From Nitrosophilus alvini (lineage in GTDB: Bacteria; Campylobacterota; Campylobacteria; Campylobacterales; Nitratiruptoraceae), in assembly GCF_015100395.1 (NCBI RefSeq), contig NZ_AP022847.1:124001-188000 (forward strand): a stretch of 64,000 nt of DNA, in the 5' to 3' direction. Both the position numbers and the translations under genes were made by a program. Under the pieces are notes generated by a model. That model was not told the origin of the DNA. It saw nothing but the letters and a program-made list of their open reading frames with translations, and did no database searches. Positions 8,509-16,184 of this stretch are shown here, in pieces. Each line of letters starts with the position of its first letter. Within the stretch, counting starts at the first letter, position 1.

Positions 8509-8925
8509 TTATATGCTGTAAACCAGCCGATTTGAGACCTTTTGCTGATAGAGTTTGAAATCTTCAAGAGCAAGGTCGAAAATCTCTTCCAGTTTCTTCT
8601 GAGCCTCTTCATAAAAAAGTTCCAATACAGGATTTCCTGTAGATGTTTCGGTGATTTTTATATCCCCTTCAAGTGATTTTATGATATCGAGTACTTTTAT
8701 ATTTGACGGATGCGTTGCCAGCATATATCCTCCATGAGCTCCCCTGATACTCTTTACAAAACCGTCCTTTTTGAGTGTATTCAAAAGCTGTTCAAGATAG
8801 TTTTGGGGTATATTTGCTCTTGACGCTATGTCTTTTATCTTTACAGGTTTGGCAAACTGAAACTCTTTAGAGAGTTCGTACATGGCGACAAGGCCGTATG
8901 CACCTTTTGAGGAGAGGAGAGTCAT
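8509..8925 (-). CDS. Rrf2-family transcriptional regulator, CymR-like (no cysteines)
   Basis: Winged-helix repressor of 138 residues. MTLLSSKGAYGLVAMYELS opens the HTH, followed by IPQNYLEQLLNTLKKDGFVKSIRGAHGGYML, the Rrf2 recognition helix and wing. There is no cysteine in the protein, so it cannot hold an iron-sulfur cluster as IscR or NsrR do; that is the state of CymR, the cysteine-metabolism repressor. ATG 8925 is preceded by GGAG; an upstream start at 8988 would run into metY. The gene is wedged between metY (1-base gap) and cysK, so local control of sulfur genes is the obvious inference. Confidence 0.82.
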   Translation of the reverse strand: MTLLSSKGAYGLVAMYELSKEFQFAKPVKIKDIASRANIPQNYLEQLLNTLKKDGFVKSIRGAHGGYMLATHPSNIKVLDIIKSLEGDIKITETSTGNPVLELFYEEAQKKLEEIFDLALEDFKLYQQKVSNRLVYSI

Positions 8926-8926
8926 A

Positions 8927-10192
8927 TCAGCTCTCCATAGCCTGTTTAAGATCCTCGATAAGGTCTTCATACGACTCAAGCCCAACACTTAGTCTTACCA
9001 AACCGGGAGTTACACCCGTCTTTTCAAGCTCTTCGGCACTCAACTGCTGATGCGTTGTGCTTGCCGGATGTGTTATTATAGACTTTGAGTCACCTATATT
9101 TACAACGACTGAAAAGAGTTTTGTATTGTCAAGGATCTTTTTTGCATATTCAAAATCGCCCACTTCAAAACTGACGAGTCCCGAAGCCAATCCCTCTTTG
9201 AAATATTTTTGTGCCTTTTCGTAGTTGGCATCGCTTTTGAGTCCGGGATAGTTTACTTTGAGCACCTTCGGATGGTTTTCAAGAAACTCTGCGACTTTCA
9301 AAGCATTTTTTGAGTGCTCTTTTATTCTTATGGCAAGAGTTTCCAGTCCCTGGATATGCAGCCAAGAGTTATATGGTGCAGGGGCCGCTCCTATATCTCT
9401 TATCAAAGAGAGTCTGACCCTGAGCGTAAAGATAGGAAAGGGAAGGTCTGCATATACAAGCCCGTGGTAACTTTCGTCCGGCTCATTGAACTGCGGATAT
9501 TTACTGTTTCCTATAAGTTTATTATTGAGCTCTTTGTTCTCCACTATAAGGCCGCCTATTGCGGTTCCCTGACCGTTTATATATTTGCTGGCGCTGTGAA
9601 CCACCACATCAACGCCTCTGGTCAGAGGATTGAAAATTATTGGTGTTGCTACGGTGTTGTCGCATATGGTTACCACATTGTGCCTGGAGGCGATCTCAAC
9701 TATTTTATCAACATCAGCAATGCTGATATGCGGGTTTGAAAGCGATTCGAAAAATATCGCTTTTGTTTTATCGTCAATGAGCTCTTCCAGGTCTTCTGCG
9801 TTGTCGCTCTCAAAAAGCCTTGCTTCAATACCGAATCTTTTTATAGTATGCGTAAGAAGCGTAGTCGCTCCGCCGTATATCTTTTTCGCTACAATTATAT
9901 TGTCGCCTGCTTCAGCAAGGTTTGCCACAGCATAAAATATCGCAGCCTGTCCGCTTGAAGTAGCGATAGCTGCAGCACCTTTTTCGAGTGCTGCTATTCT
10001 GTTTTCCAAAACTTCGGTTGTGGGATTGTTCAGCCTGGTATAAATTGGTCCCAGTTCTTTGAGTGCAAAAAGATTTGCAGCCCGCTCGGCTGTTTCAAAA
10101 TCATATGCAGTTGTCTGATAGATTGGTACAGCCATTGTTTTGTATTCATCTTTATTATATCCGTAGTGAAGAGCAATGGTTTGGTCTTTCAT
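8927..10192 (-). CDS. metY: O-acetylhomoserine aminocarboxypropyltransferase / sulfhydrylase
   Basis: Cys/Met-metabolism PLP enzyme that makes homocysteine from O-acetylhomoserine and sulfide. The 421-residue protein has YTRLNNPTTE (51-60), TSSGQAA (78-84), and the PLP lysine K203 in SASKYINGQG. The length and the insertion LPFPIFTLRVRLSLIRDIG are typical of MetY rather than the shorter MetB or MetC. It is the first gene of the minus-strand sulfur cluster and has its own sigma-70-like promoter with an overlapping inverted repeat. Confidence 0.92.
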   Translation of the reverse strand: MKDQTIALHYGYNKDEYKTMAVPIYQTTAYDFETAERAANLFALKELGPIYTRLNNPTTEVLENRIAALEKGAAAIATSSGQAAIFYAVANLAEAGDNIIVAKKIYGGATTLLTHTIKRFGIEARLFESDNAEDLEELIDDKTKAIFFESLSNPHISIADVDKIVEIASRHNVVTICDNTVATPIIFNPLTRGVDVVVHSASKYINGQGTAIGGLIVENKELNNKLIGNSKYPQFNEPDESYHGLVYADLPFPIFTLRVRLSLIRDIGAAPAPYNSWLHIQGLETLAIRIKEHSKNALKVAEFLENHPKVLKVNYPGLKSDANYEKAQKYFKEGLASGLVSFEVGDFEYAKKILDNTKLFSVVVNIGDSKSIITHPASTTHQQLSAEELEKTGVTPGLVRLSVGLESYEDLIEDLKQAMES

Positions 10193-10220
10193 ATTGAGTC
10201 CTTTTTATATGTTTTCGAAA

Positions 10221-10249
10221 ATTATAATGAAAAAAAGTTTTAATGTCAA
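10221..10249 (-). promoter_or_regulatory. Sigma-70 promoter of metY
   Basis: On the minus strand TTGACA (10244-10249), a 17-base spacer, and TATAAT (10221-10226), ending 29 bases before the metY ATG. This is a full consensus promoter, unusual here because most promoters in the window show only a -10 box. Confidence 0.75.
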
Positions 10250-10267
10250 GTAAAACTATCGACATTA
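10241..10267. promoter_or_regulatory. Candidate operator: TAATGTC-N13-GACATTA
   Basis: Perfect 7-bp inverted repeat with a 13-base spacer, lying across the metY -35 box (TTGACA at 10244-10249). A protein bound here would block polymerase. The adjacent Rrf2-family gene is the natural candidate, but binding is inference. Confidence 0.5.
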
Positions 10268-10353
10268 TATAGATTAAAAGTGAAAATATAATTGTCTAGT
10301 CCTGAAAATATATAAGAATAATATTTTTTAACCGTTTTTTCAAAAAAGAAACC

Positions 10354-10359
10354 TATAAT
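10354..10359 (+). promoter_or_regulatory. -10 box of hyp operon
   Basis: TATAAT 31 bases upstream of the hypB ATG, with AAAGGAG at 10378-10384 as ribosome site. No matching -35 and no sigma-54 GG-N10-GC element was found. Confidence 0.5.
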
Positions 10360-10389
10360 TTGAATAGTCATTCACTTAAAGGAGAAAAA

Positions 10390-11139
10390 ATGTGCAAGGA
10401 TTGCGGCTGCAGTATCACTGACCATCATCACCACTCTCATGAACATAAAACTGCCCATGAGCATCTTCATCACAATCCCCAGCTGAACGATACCAAAACG
10501 ATAGAGGTTATTACTAAAATTTTGGATAAAAACGATCATGAAGCAGCCCATAACAGAGCCCATTTTGACAAACTCGGCGTTTTGGCAATCAACCTTATGA
10601 GCAGTCCGGGAAGCGGAAAAACAACTCTTTTGGAAAAATTGGCCGATGTTGCCGGCTTTAGATTTGGTGTTATAGAAGGGGATCTGGAGACTAACAGAGA
10701 TGCAGAGAGGATAAAGGCAAAAGGAATTCCCGCATATCAAATACAGACAGGAAGCGCTTGCCATTTGGATGCATTTATGGTTCATGAAGGGTTGCATCAG
10801 ATGCCTTTGGAAGAGATGGATGTCTGTTTTATAGAAAATGTGGGAAACCTTGTGTGCCCCGCAAGCTATGATGTGGGAAGCCATCTGAATGTGGTTTTGG
10901 TCTCTGTGCCGGAAGGGGAAGACAAAATAGAGAAGTATCCTGTTATGTTCAGGCAGGCGGATCTGGTTTTGATAACGAAAACGGACCTTTTGCCCCATTT
11001 TGATTTTGACGTAAACAGGGCAAAAGAAGCCGCGAGACGACTGAAGCCGAATGTGGATGTATTGGAAGTAAATACAAAAGATATCAAAACTGTTGAAAAA
11101 GTGGCAGAGTGGATTGAGTACAAAAGAAAATTTAGATAG
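10390..11139 (+). CDS. hypB: Hydrogenase nickel-insertion GTPase HypB
   Basis: GTPase that delivers nickel to the large subunit of [NiFe] hydrogenase (and, in relatives, urease). The 249-residue product begins with the high-affinity metal motif MCKDCGC, a His-rich tract at about residues 12-28 for nickel storage, and the SIMIBI GTPase P-loop PGSGKTT around 73-79, then EGDLETNRDA and a TKTDLLP guanine-binding motif. I start at ATG 10390 because it places CxxCGC at the N terminus and follows AAAGGAG; an upstream in-frame start at 10360 overlaps the -10 box. First gene of hypBCDEXA. Confidence 0.95.
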   Translation: MCKDCGCSITDHHHHSHEHKTAHEHLHHNPQLNDTKTIEVITKILDKNDHEAAHNRAHFDKLGVLAINLMSSPGSGKTTLLEKLADVAGFRFGVIEGDLETNRDAERIKAKGIPAYQIQTGSACHLDAFMVHEGLHQMPLEEMDVCFIENVGNLVCPASYDVGSHLNVVLVSVPEGEDKIEKYPVMFRQADLVLITKTDLLPHFDFDVNRAKEAARRLKPNVDVLEVNTKDIKTVEKVAEWIEYKRKFR

Positions 11140-11177
11140 CTGGTAAAAAGCAAAGAGTATAAATAAAAGGAGTCTGT

Positions 11178-11426
11178 ATGTGCCTGTCAATTCCATCACA
11201 GGTAGTAGAGATAAACAGAGACGAGAAGACGGCCGTAGTAGATACTATGGGTGTGAAAAGAAAAGTAGGAATCGATTTTATCGCTGATGAGGTTAAAGTG
11301 GGCGATTATGTCCTTATACATATAGGATATGCCATGAATATTATAGATGAAGAGTATGCAAAAGAGTCGCTTGCTCTATATCAGGAAATCATAAAGAAGA
11401 TGGAAAATGAAGAAAATCAAACATAG
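11178..11426 (+). CDS. hypC: Hydrogenase maturation chaperone HypC
   Basis: Small OB-fold chaperone (82 residues) that carries the Fe(CN)2CO unit with HypD to the hydrogenase large subunit. It starts MCLSIPSQV: the essential Cys follows the initiator Met. The GDYVLIHIGYAMNIIDEEYA stretch is typical. It lies 38 bases after hypB with AAAAGGAG before the ATG, and 33 bases before hypD, its partner. Confidence 0.95.
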   Translation: MCLSIPSQVVEINRDEKTAVVDTMGVKRKVGIDFIADEVKVGDYVLIHIGYAMNIIDEEYAKESLALYQEIIKKMENEENQT

Positions 11427-11459
11427 CCTTTTCTCTACAGGAATATTTACGGGGGAAAT

Positions 11460-12602
11460 ATGGAACTGAAACTAAAAGACCTTTATGACGGATTCAGAGA
11501 CCCAAAAGCGATAAAAAGTTTTGCCTCTCTTATAGAAAAAGAGACAGAAAAACTGGATACTCCCATAAATATTATGGAGGTTTGCGGTGGTCATACGCAC
11601 ACTATTATGAAATACGGCCTGCCTCAGCTTCTGCCCGAAAAGATCAATTTTATCCACGGTCCCGGATGTCCTGTATGTATAATGCCGAAAGAGAGAATCG
11701 ACCACGCATATATTCTTGCTATGCAAGAAGATGTGATATTGGTAACTCTGGGTGATATGATAAAGGTACCGGGTTCAAAAGGCTCTTTGCAAAACGCCAG
11801 GGCAAAAGGGGCGGATGTACGATTTGTCTATTCTCCTTTGGATACTGTCAAAATTGCATTGGACAATCCGGACAAAAAGATTCTGTTTTTTGCGATAGGT
11901 TTTGAGACCACAACTCCCATGACGGCCGCTTTGATAGATACTGCTATAAAAAGAGGGATAAAAAATCTGTTTTTTCATATAAATCATGTGACTGTTCCGG
12001 AGGTGATGAAAGAGCTCATAGATAGCAGAGACATTCATGTGAACAGTTATGACAACCGCATAGACGCTTTTATAGGACCGGCTCATGTCAGCGTCATAGC
12101 AGGCTCCAAAATTTATGAGGTTTTCCCTGAAAGATACAACAAACCGGTAGTGGTAAGCGGTTTTGAACCGGTAGACGTTATGGAGTCTGTTTATATGCTG
12201 GTTAGACAGTTTGTCCAAAATAGATGTGAGCTTGAAATACAGTATAAAAGAAGCGTCACCAAAGAGGGAAATATCGCGGCTCAGAAGATGATAGACAGAT
12301 ATTTCGAAAAAAGAGAGCTTTTCAAATGGAGGGGTATTGGCAACATTCCAAAAAGTGCATTGAAGCTTAAAGAGGAGTTTTCTTATCTGGATGCCGAGAA
12401 AATTTATGAAGATATATTGCCCAAAGATGAGATAGAAGACCATAAACTCTGTATTTGCGGTGATATTTTAAGAGGTATAGCAAAACCGAACGAGTGTTCT
12501 GTTTTCGGAACTGTCTGCAAACCAAGTTCTCCTCTTGGCAGCTGTATGGTGAGCAGCGAAGGGGCTTGTGCAGCATATTACAAATACGGGGGTCTTATAT
12601 GA
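11460..12602 (+). CDS. hypD: Hydrogenase maturation protein HypD
   Basis: Iron-sulfur scaffold on which the Fe(CN)2CO cofactor is assembled. The 380-residue protein has the conserved cysteine motifs CGGHTHTI and HGPGCPVCIMP in the N-terminal third, GFETTTPMTA in the middle, and further cysteines near the C terminus (CICGDILRG, CSVFGTVC) for the 4Fe-4S cluster. The stop overlaps the hypE start as ATGA, so the two are translationally coupled. Confidence 0.96.
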   Translation: MELKLKDLYDGFRDPKAIKSFASLIEKETEKLDTPINIMEVCGGHTHTIMKYGLPQLLPEKINFIHGPGCPVCIMPKERIDHAYILAMQEDVILVTLGDMIKVPGSKGSLQNARAKGADVRFVYSPLDTVKIALDNPDKKILFFAIGFETTTPMTAALIDTAIKRGIKNLFFHINHVTVPEVMKELIDSRDIHVNSYDNRIDAFIGPAHVSVIAGSKIYEVFPERYNKPVVVSGFEPVDVMESVYMLVRQFVQNRCELEIQYKRSVTKEGNIAAQKMIDRYFEKRELFKWRGIGNIPKSALKLKEEFSYLDAEKIYEDILPKDEIEDHKLCICGDILRGIAKPNECSVFGTVCKPSSPLGSCMVSSEGACAAYYKYGGLI

Positions 12603-13618
12603 GCAGAAAAACCGTAACCCTTGCTCAGGGCAATGGCGGAGAAGAGAATGCCGAATTGATAAACAAAATCTTCTACCGTCATCTTAAAAACGAGACTCTA
12701 AAAAGAAATGAAGACGCCGCTATTATAGAACCTTTCAATATGCAGTTGACTTCCAAAATAGCTTTTACGACTGACAGTTTTACCGTAAGCCCGATATTTT
12801 TCAGTGGCGGAGATATCGGCAAACTCAGTATCTGCGGGACCTGCAACGACCTTGCGATGATGGGAGCAAAACCGAAATTTCTGAGTCTTTCTGTTATAGT
12901 CGAAGAGGGTTTTGAAATAAGAGAACTTGAAAAAATAGTGCGCTCTATGAAAAAGGAGCTTGATATAAACGGTGCAAAAATAGTATGCGGTGATACGAAA
13001 GTGGTGCCCAAAGGAAGTGCAGACAAAATATTTGTCAATACCACCGGAATAGGAGAGGTGCAGAAAAACGGACTCTCTTCCTCTTCTATAAAGGCAGGAG
13101 ATGCCATAATTGTTTCAAGAGATATAGGAAGGCATGGAGCGGCGATATTTGCGGATAGGGAAGGCATAGAGCTTAGCAGTTCGCTCAAAAGCGACTGCGC
13201 ATCTTTATGGCCGATAGTTGAAAAACTTATAGAAGCGAATATCGGAATAAGCGCTATGAGAGACGCCACGAGAGGAGGTGTTGCCGCCGTTTTGAATGAG
13301 TGGGCGAGGCAGTCTGAAGTATGTATAGAGATAGAAGAGGCTTCGGTTCCGATAGCCGAAGAGGTGAAAGGTATATGTGAGCTTTTGGGATTTGAAGCCT
13401 ATAATCTGGCAAATGAAGGAACATTTGTTCTTGCCGTAGAAGAAAAAGATATTCAAAAAGCTCTTGAAATCATACAAAGTTTTGAAAACGGCAAAAATGC
13501 GGCTATTATAGGTTCAGTTACAGGTGAATATCCGAAAAAAGTGGTGCTTAAAAGCGAATGGGGCACCAAAAGGTTTCTCGACCTGCCTACCGGTGAACTT
13601 CTGCCAAGAATCTGCTAA
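12599..13618 (+). CDS. hypE: Hydrogenase maturation protein HypE (cyanide-ligand synthesis)
   Basis: PurM-like ATPase that dehydrates a C-terminal thiocarboxamide to thiocyanate, the source of the active-site cyanides. The 339-residue protein starts MSRKTVTLAQGNGG, contains TTDSFTVSPIFFSGGDIG and MRDATRGGVAAVLNE, and ends in PRIC, the obligatory C-terminal cysteine. An upstream in-frame opening reaches into hypD but ATG 12599 overlaps the hypD stop and aligns with the family start. The HypF partner that supplies carbamoyl groups is not in the window. Confidence 0.96.
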   Translation: MSRKTVTLAQGNGGEENAELINKIFYRHLKNETLKRNEDAAIIEPFNMQLTSKIAFTTDSFTVSPIFFSGGDIGKLSICGTCNDLAMMGAKPKFLSLSVIVEEGFEIRELEKIVRSMKKELDINGAKIVCGDTKVVPKGSADKIFVNTTGIGEVQKNGLSSSSIKAGDAIIVSRDIGRHGAAIFADREGIELSSSLKSDCASLWPIVEKLIEANIGISAMRDATRGGVAAVLNEWARQSEVCIEIEEASVPIAEEVKGICELLGFEAYNLANEGTFVLAVEEKDIQKALEIIQSFENGKNAAIIGSVTGEYPKKVVLKSEWGTKRFLDLPTGELLPRIC

Positions 13619-13621
13619 AGG

Positions 13622-15352
13622 GTGAAATTGAAAGAGCGAACTCTTAAAATACTTCTGATAGTGACAGCTTTCAACTCTTTGACGCAGAGAATTTTCTGCG
13701 AACTGAGAGATGCAGGACACGAAGTATCGGTAGAGTATGCTATAAATAACTCCGTTATGGAAGAGGCTGTGGAACTCTTCAAACCGGACTTGATAATATG
13801 CCCCTATCTTACAAAGAAGATTCCGGAGTCCATCTGGAAAAAAATCACGACTATTATCATCCATCCGGGTCCCAAAGGCGACAGAGGACCCTCTTCTTTA
13901 GACTGGGCTGTTATGAAAAATGTGAAAGTATGGGGAGTTACAGCTTTGCAGGCAAACAGTGAGATGGATGCCGGAGATATCTGGGCAAGCGAAACTTTTG
14001 AGATGAGAGATGCTTCCAAAGCCTCTATTTACAGGCGAGAAGTTGCTGCTTTGGCATCCAGACTCGTAAAAGAGGTGTTAAGAAAATTTCGTGATAAAAA
14101 TTTCATTCCCGAAAAACAGGACTTGTCCAAACCGGACTACATAGGAAGGCCGCACTCTGCTATGAAACAGGCCGACAGGCAGATAGACTGGACAAAAGAT
14201 GATACAGATACAGTGATAAAAAAGATAAGGGCATCCGATAGCATACCGGGTGTTTTGGACAACATATTGGGACTTGAATGCTATCTTTACGGAGCCCACA
14301 AAGAGGATATTCTCAGAGGCAGACCGGGAGAAGTTCTGGCAAAGAGGTATGGTGCAATATGTATAGGGACTGTTGATGGTGCTGTCTGGATAACTCATTT
14401 GAAAGAAAAGGCAGTTAAGTCAATGAAACTTCCGGCCACCTTTGTTTTAAAAAGCAGGCTAAAAGGTATAAAAGAGAGTCGTATTCCTCTTGTTTTGGAA
14501 GAGAAGAGAGAGACTTTCAAAGAGATTTGGTTTGAACAAAAAGCAGATGTGGGATATCTCTATTTCAATTTCTACAACGGTGCGATGAGTTCAGAGCAGT
14601 GCATGAGGCTCAAATATGCCATTGAATATCTTAAGGAAAAAGATATAAAACTGCTTGTTTTAATGGGAGGAGAGGACTTTTTTTCAAACGGCATACATCT
14701 GAATATTCTTGAAGATTCACAGAAAAAAGCCGAAGACGGCTGGTCCAATATTCATTCGATGAATGAGCTTGTTAAAACCATTCTTTATACGGAAGAATTT
14801 TTGACTGTTGCTGCGGTAAGAGGCAATGCAGGGGCAGGGGGAGTCTTTTTGGCTTTGGCTTGTGACTTTGTTATAGCAAGAGAGGGTGTTGTTTTAAATC
14901 CCCACTACAAAACGATGGGATTGTACGGCAGCGAATATTGGACATATACGCTACCAAAAAGAGTAGGAGAGAATACGGCTTTAAGGCTGACTGAAGAGTG
15001 TCTGCCGGTGAGTGCTTCAAAGGCTTGTAAGCTTGGCCTTGTGGATAAAGTTTTTGATGAAGATTTCTTGAAATTTCATAATGAGCTTGAAAAATTCTGC
15101 TGCAAATTGGCGGATTCAGATGAATTTTACAATATATTGGATGAAAAAATCGAAAAACTTGAACTCCAGGAATCCATTAAACCTTTGCAGACATACAGAG
15201 ATATGGAACTTGAGAAGATGAGACCCAGTTTTTTTGACGAAACAAGCGAATTTCACAAACTAAGGCACGACTTTGTTTATAAAGTATGTCCAATTAGCAC
15301 GCCAAACAGAATAGCGTTTCACAGGAAAAAATTATGCATGAATACAGTATAG
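13622..15352 (+). CDS. hypX: HypX: CO-ligand synthesis for [NiFe] hydrogenase from formyl-THF
   Basis: Two-domain enzyme known from Ralstonia and Aquifex to turn N10-formyl-tetrahydrofolate into the active-site CO through formyl-CoA, mainly under oxic growth. Residues 1-280 are formyltransferase-like, with H81 in IIHPGPKGDRGPSS and acidic DAGDIWAS at 116-123. The C-terminal half is enoyl-CoA-hydratase-like: GGEDFFSNGIHLN, AGAGGVFLALACDFVIA. The 576-residue length is usual for HypX. The start is uncertain: GTG 13622, or TTG 13628, which has AAAGGG at a better spacing. It overlaps hypA by 19 bases at its end. Its presence suggests that hydrogenase is made when oxygen is present. Confidence 0.92.
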   Translation: MKLKERTLKILLIVTAFNSLTQRIFCELRDAGHEVSVEYAINNSVMEEAVELFKPDLIICPYLTKKIPESIWKKITTIIIHPGPKGDRGPSSLDWAVMKNVKVWGVTALQANSEMDAGDIWASETFEMRDASKASIYRREVAALASRLVKEVLRKFRDKNFIPEKQDLSKPDYIGRPHSAMKQADRQIDWTKDDTDTVIKKIRASDSIPGVLDNILGLECYLYGAHKEDILRGRPGEVLAKRYGAICIGTVDGAVWITHLKEKAVKSMKLPATFVLKSRLKGIKESRIPLVLEEKRETFKEIWFEQKADVGYLYFNFYNGAMSSEQCMRLKYAIEYLKEKDIKLLVLMGGEDFFSNGIHLNILEDSQKKAEDGWSNIHSMNELVKTILYTEEFLTVAAVRGNAGAGGVFLALACDFVIAREGVVLNPHYKTMGLYGSEYWTYTLPKRVGENTALRLTEECLPVSASKACKLGLVDKVFDEDFLKFHNELEKFCCKLADSDEFYNILDEKIEKLELQESIKPLQTYRDMELEKMRPSFFDETSEFHKLRHDFVYKVCPISTPNRIAFHRKKLCMNTV

Positions 15353-15681
15353 TCCAGTCTCTTTTAGATCTGGTAGAAGAAAATGCAAGAAAACATGAGG
15401 CTAAAAAAATAAAAAAAATAGTCGTAAAGATAGGCAGACTCAGCGGTGTAGAGCCTCATCTGCTGGAAATTGCGTTCAATACGTTTAAAGAAGGAACCAT
15501 ATGCGAAGAAGCTGATTTTGTTATGAATATTCAAGAACTCAAAGTCCGCTGCAAAAAGTGTGATGTCGTCAGCGAGATAGAGTCTAAAGATCTGTTATAC
15601 GAATGCCCCTCTTGCAGTTCATGCGAACTAGAAGTTCTCGACGGAGAAGATATGTACCTGATGAGTCTTGAGATGGAGTAA
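15334..15681 (+). CDS. hypA: Hydrogenase nickel chaperone HypA
   Basis: Nickel metallochaperone acting with HypB. The 115-residue protein starts MHEYSIVQ, with nickel bound by the N-terminal amine and His2, and has a zinc site from two Cys pairs, CKKC and CPSC. It starts inside the end of hypX and is the last gene of the hyp operon; its stop codon lies within a rho-independent terminator stem. Confidence 0.95.
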   Translation: MHEYSIVQSLLDLVEENARKHEAKKIKKIVVKIGRLSGVEPHLLEIAFNTFKEGTICEEADFVMNIQELKVRCKKCDVVSEIESKDLLYECPSCSSCELEVLDGEDMYLMSLEME

Positions 15682-15708
15682 AATGCAGAGCGTTTTACTC
15701 TGTTTTTT
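15676..15708 (+). terminator. Rho-independent terminator of hyp operon
   Basis: GAGTAAAA, 9-base loop, TTTTACTC, then TGTTTTTTAT. The 8-bp stem is perfect and the hypA stop codon TAA is within its left arm. The next gene is convergent. Confidence 0.8.
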
Positions 15709-15709
15709 A

Positions 15710-15946
15710 TTATTTAAGCTCTCTGTTTTTGCTGCAACCGCATGGAGTTTTGTTTTCCACTTTTTTTGCTTTGCAGTTGCATTTTTCAAGACCTTTTTCC
15801 TTGCAGTCGCATTTTGATGCTTTGATCTCTTTCATAGAACAACATTTTGTACTGTTACAGTTTCCTCCAGGACAAGCTATTGCGGCAGTAGCGGCAAAAG
15901 CAGTACCTATCAATGCTGTTATTATAAGATTTCTGAATTTTTTCAT
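15710..15946 (-). CDS. Small exported Cys-rich protein, possible metal-binding
   Basis: A 78-residue protein not recognised as a named family. It has a signal peptide (MKKFRNLIITALIGTAFA, cleavage probably after AAIA, residue 24), then a mature part of about 54 residues with ten cysteines in the order CPGGNC, KCC, CDC, CNC, CGC plus many lysines. The spacing resembles metallothionein-like or metal-scavenging proteins, but this is analogy. The A-I-A-C site is not a good lipobox. It is convergent with hypA; the hyp terminator lies in the 28-base gap. A reverse-strand frame here (15729-15962) is judged a shadow. Confidence 0.7.
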   Translation of the reverse strand: MKKFRNLIITALIGTAFAATAAIACPGGNCNSTKCCSMKEIKASKCDCKEKGLEKCNCKAKKVENKTPCGCSKNRELK

Positions 15947-16058
15947 TTTTTCCCTTTTTTGAAATTTTTTACTATTTTATATAAAGTTTTTTAAATAGTC
16001 ATCATAACTGTTATTTAACAAATTAATATAATAAAATTTTATATTATTTTATTTATGA

Positions 16059-16083
16059 TTTTCATAAGGACTGATTATGAAAA
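16059..16083. repeat. Perfect inverted repeat TTTTCATAA-N7-TTATGAAAA
   Basis: Nine-base arms, 7-base spacer. The right arm overlaps the ATG of an 11-codon ORF, and a related TTATGAAAG lies at 16088-16096. It could be an operator, or fold as an mRNA hairpin with AAGGA in its loop region. Confidence 0.55.
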
Positions 16084-16112
16084 AAGCTTATGAAAGCATT
16101 GTTGCAAAATGA
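16077..16112 (+). CDS. Possible 11-codon ORF (leader peptide candidate)
   Basis: ATG AAA AAA GCT TAT GAA AGC ATT GTT GCA AAA TGA, preceded by AAGGA with 7 bases spacing (16066-16070). The start lies in the right arm of a perfect inverted repeat, so its translation could depend on folding. It may be chance; no homolog judgement is possible at this length. Confidence 0.25.
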   Translation: MKKAYESIVAK

Positions 16113-16147
16113 TAAATACAAAGTAATAAAATTTATTAAATTTGATG

Positions 16148-16153
16148 TATAAT
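16148..16153 (+). promoter_or_regulatory. -10 box of DUF2267 gene
   Basis: TATAAT preceded by TG-like bases (GATGTATAAT), 31 bases before the ATG at 16185, which has AAAAGGAGG as ribosome site. No -35 is evident. Confidence 0.55.
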
Positions 16154-16184
16154 GATTTAGAGAAGACAAAAAAAGGAGGCTGAT

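Noticed and set aside
10193-10389. SAM or cobalamin riboswitch before metY or hypB
   Set aside because: The spacer is AT-rich and holds only promoter elements and a short inverted repeat; no conserved riboswitch core.
10372-11199. Long minus-strand frame of 275 codons antisense to hypB
   Set aside because: hypB on the other strand is fully supported; this frame has no recognisable domain.
15729-15962. Plus-strand frame over the Cys-rich gene
   Set aside because: It lacks a ribosome site, and the opposite strand has a clear signal peptide and patterned cysteines.
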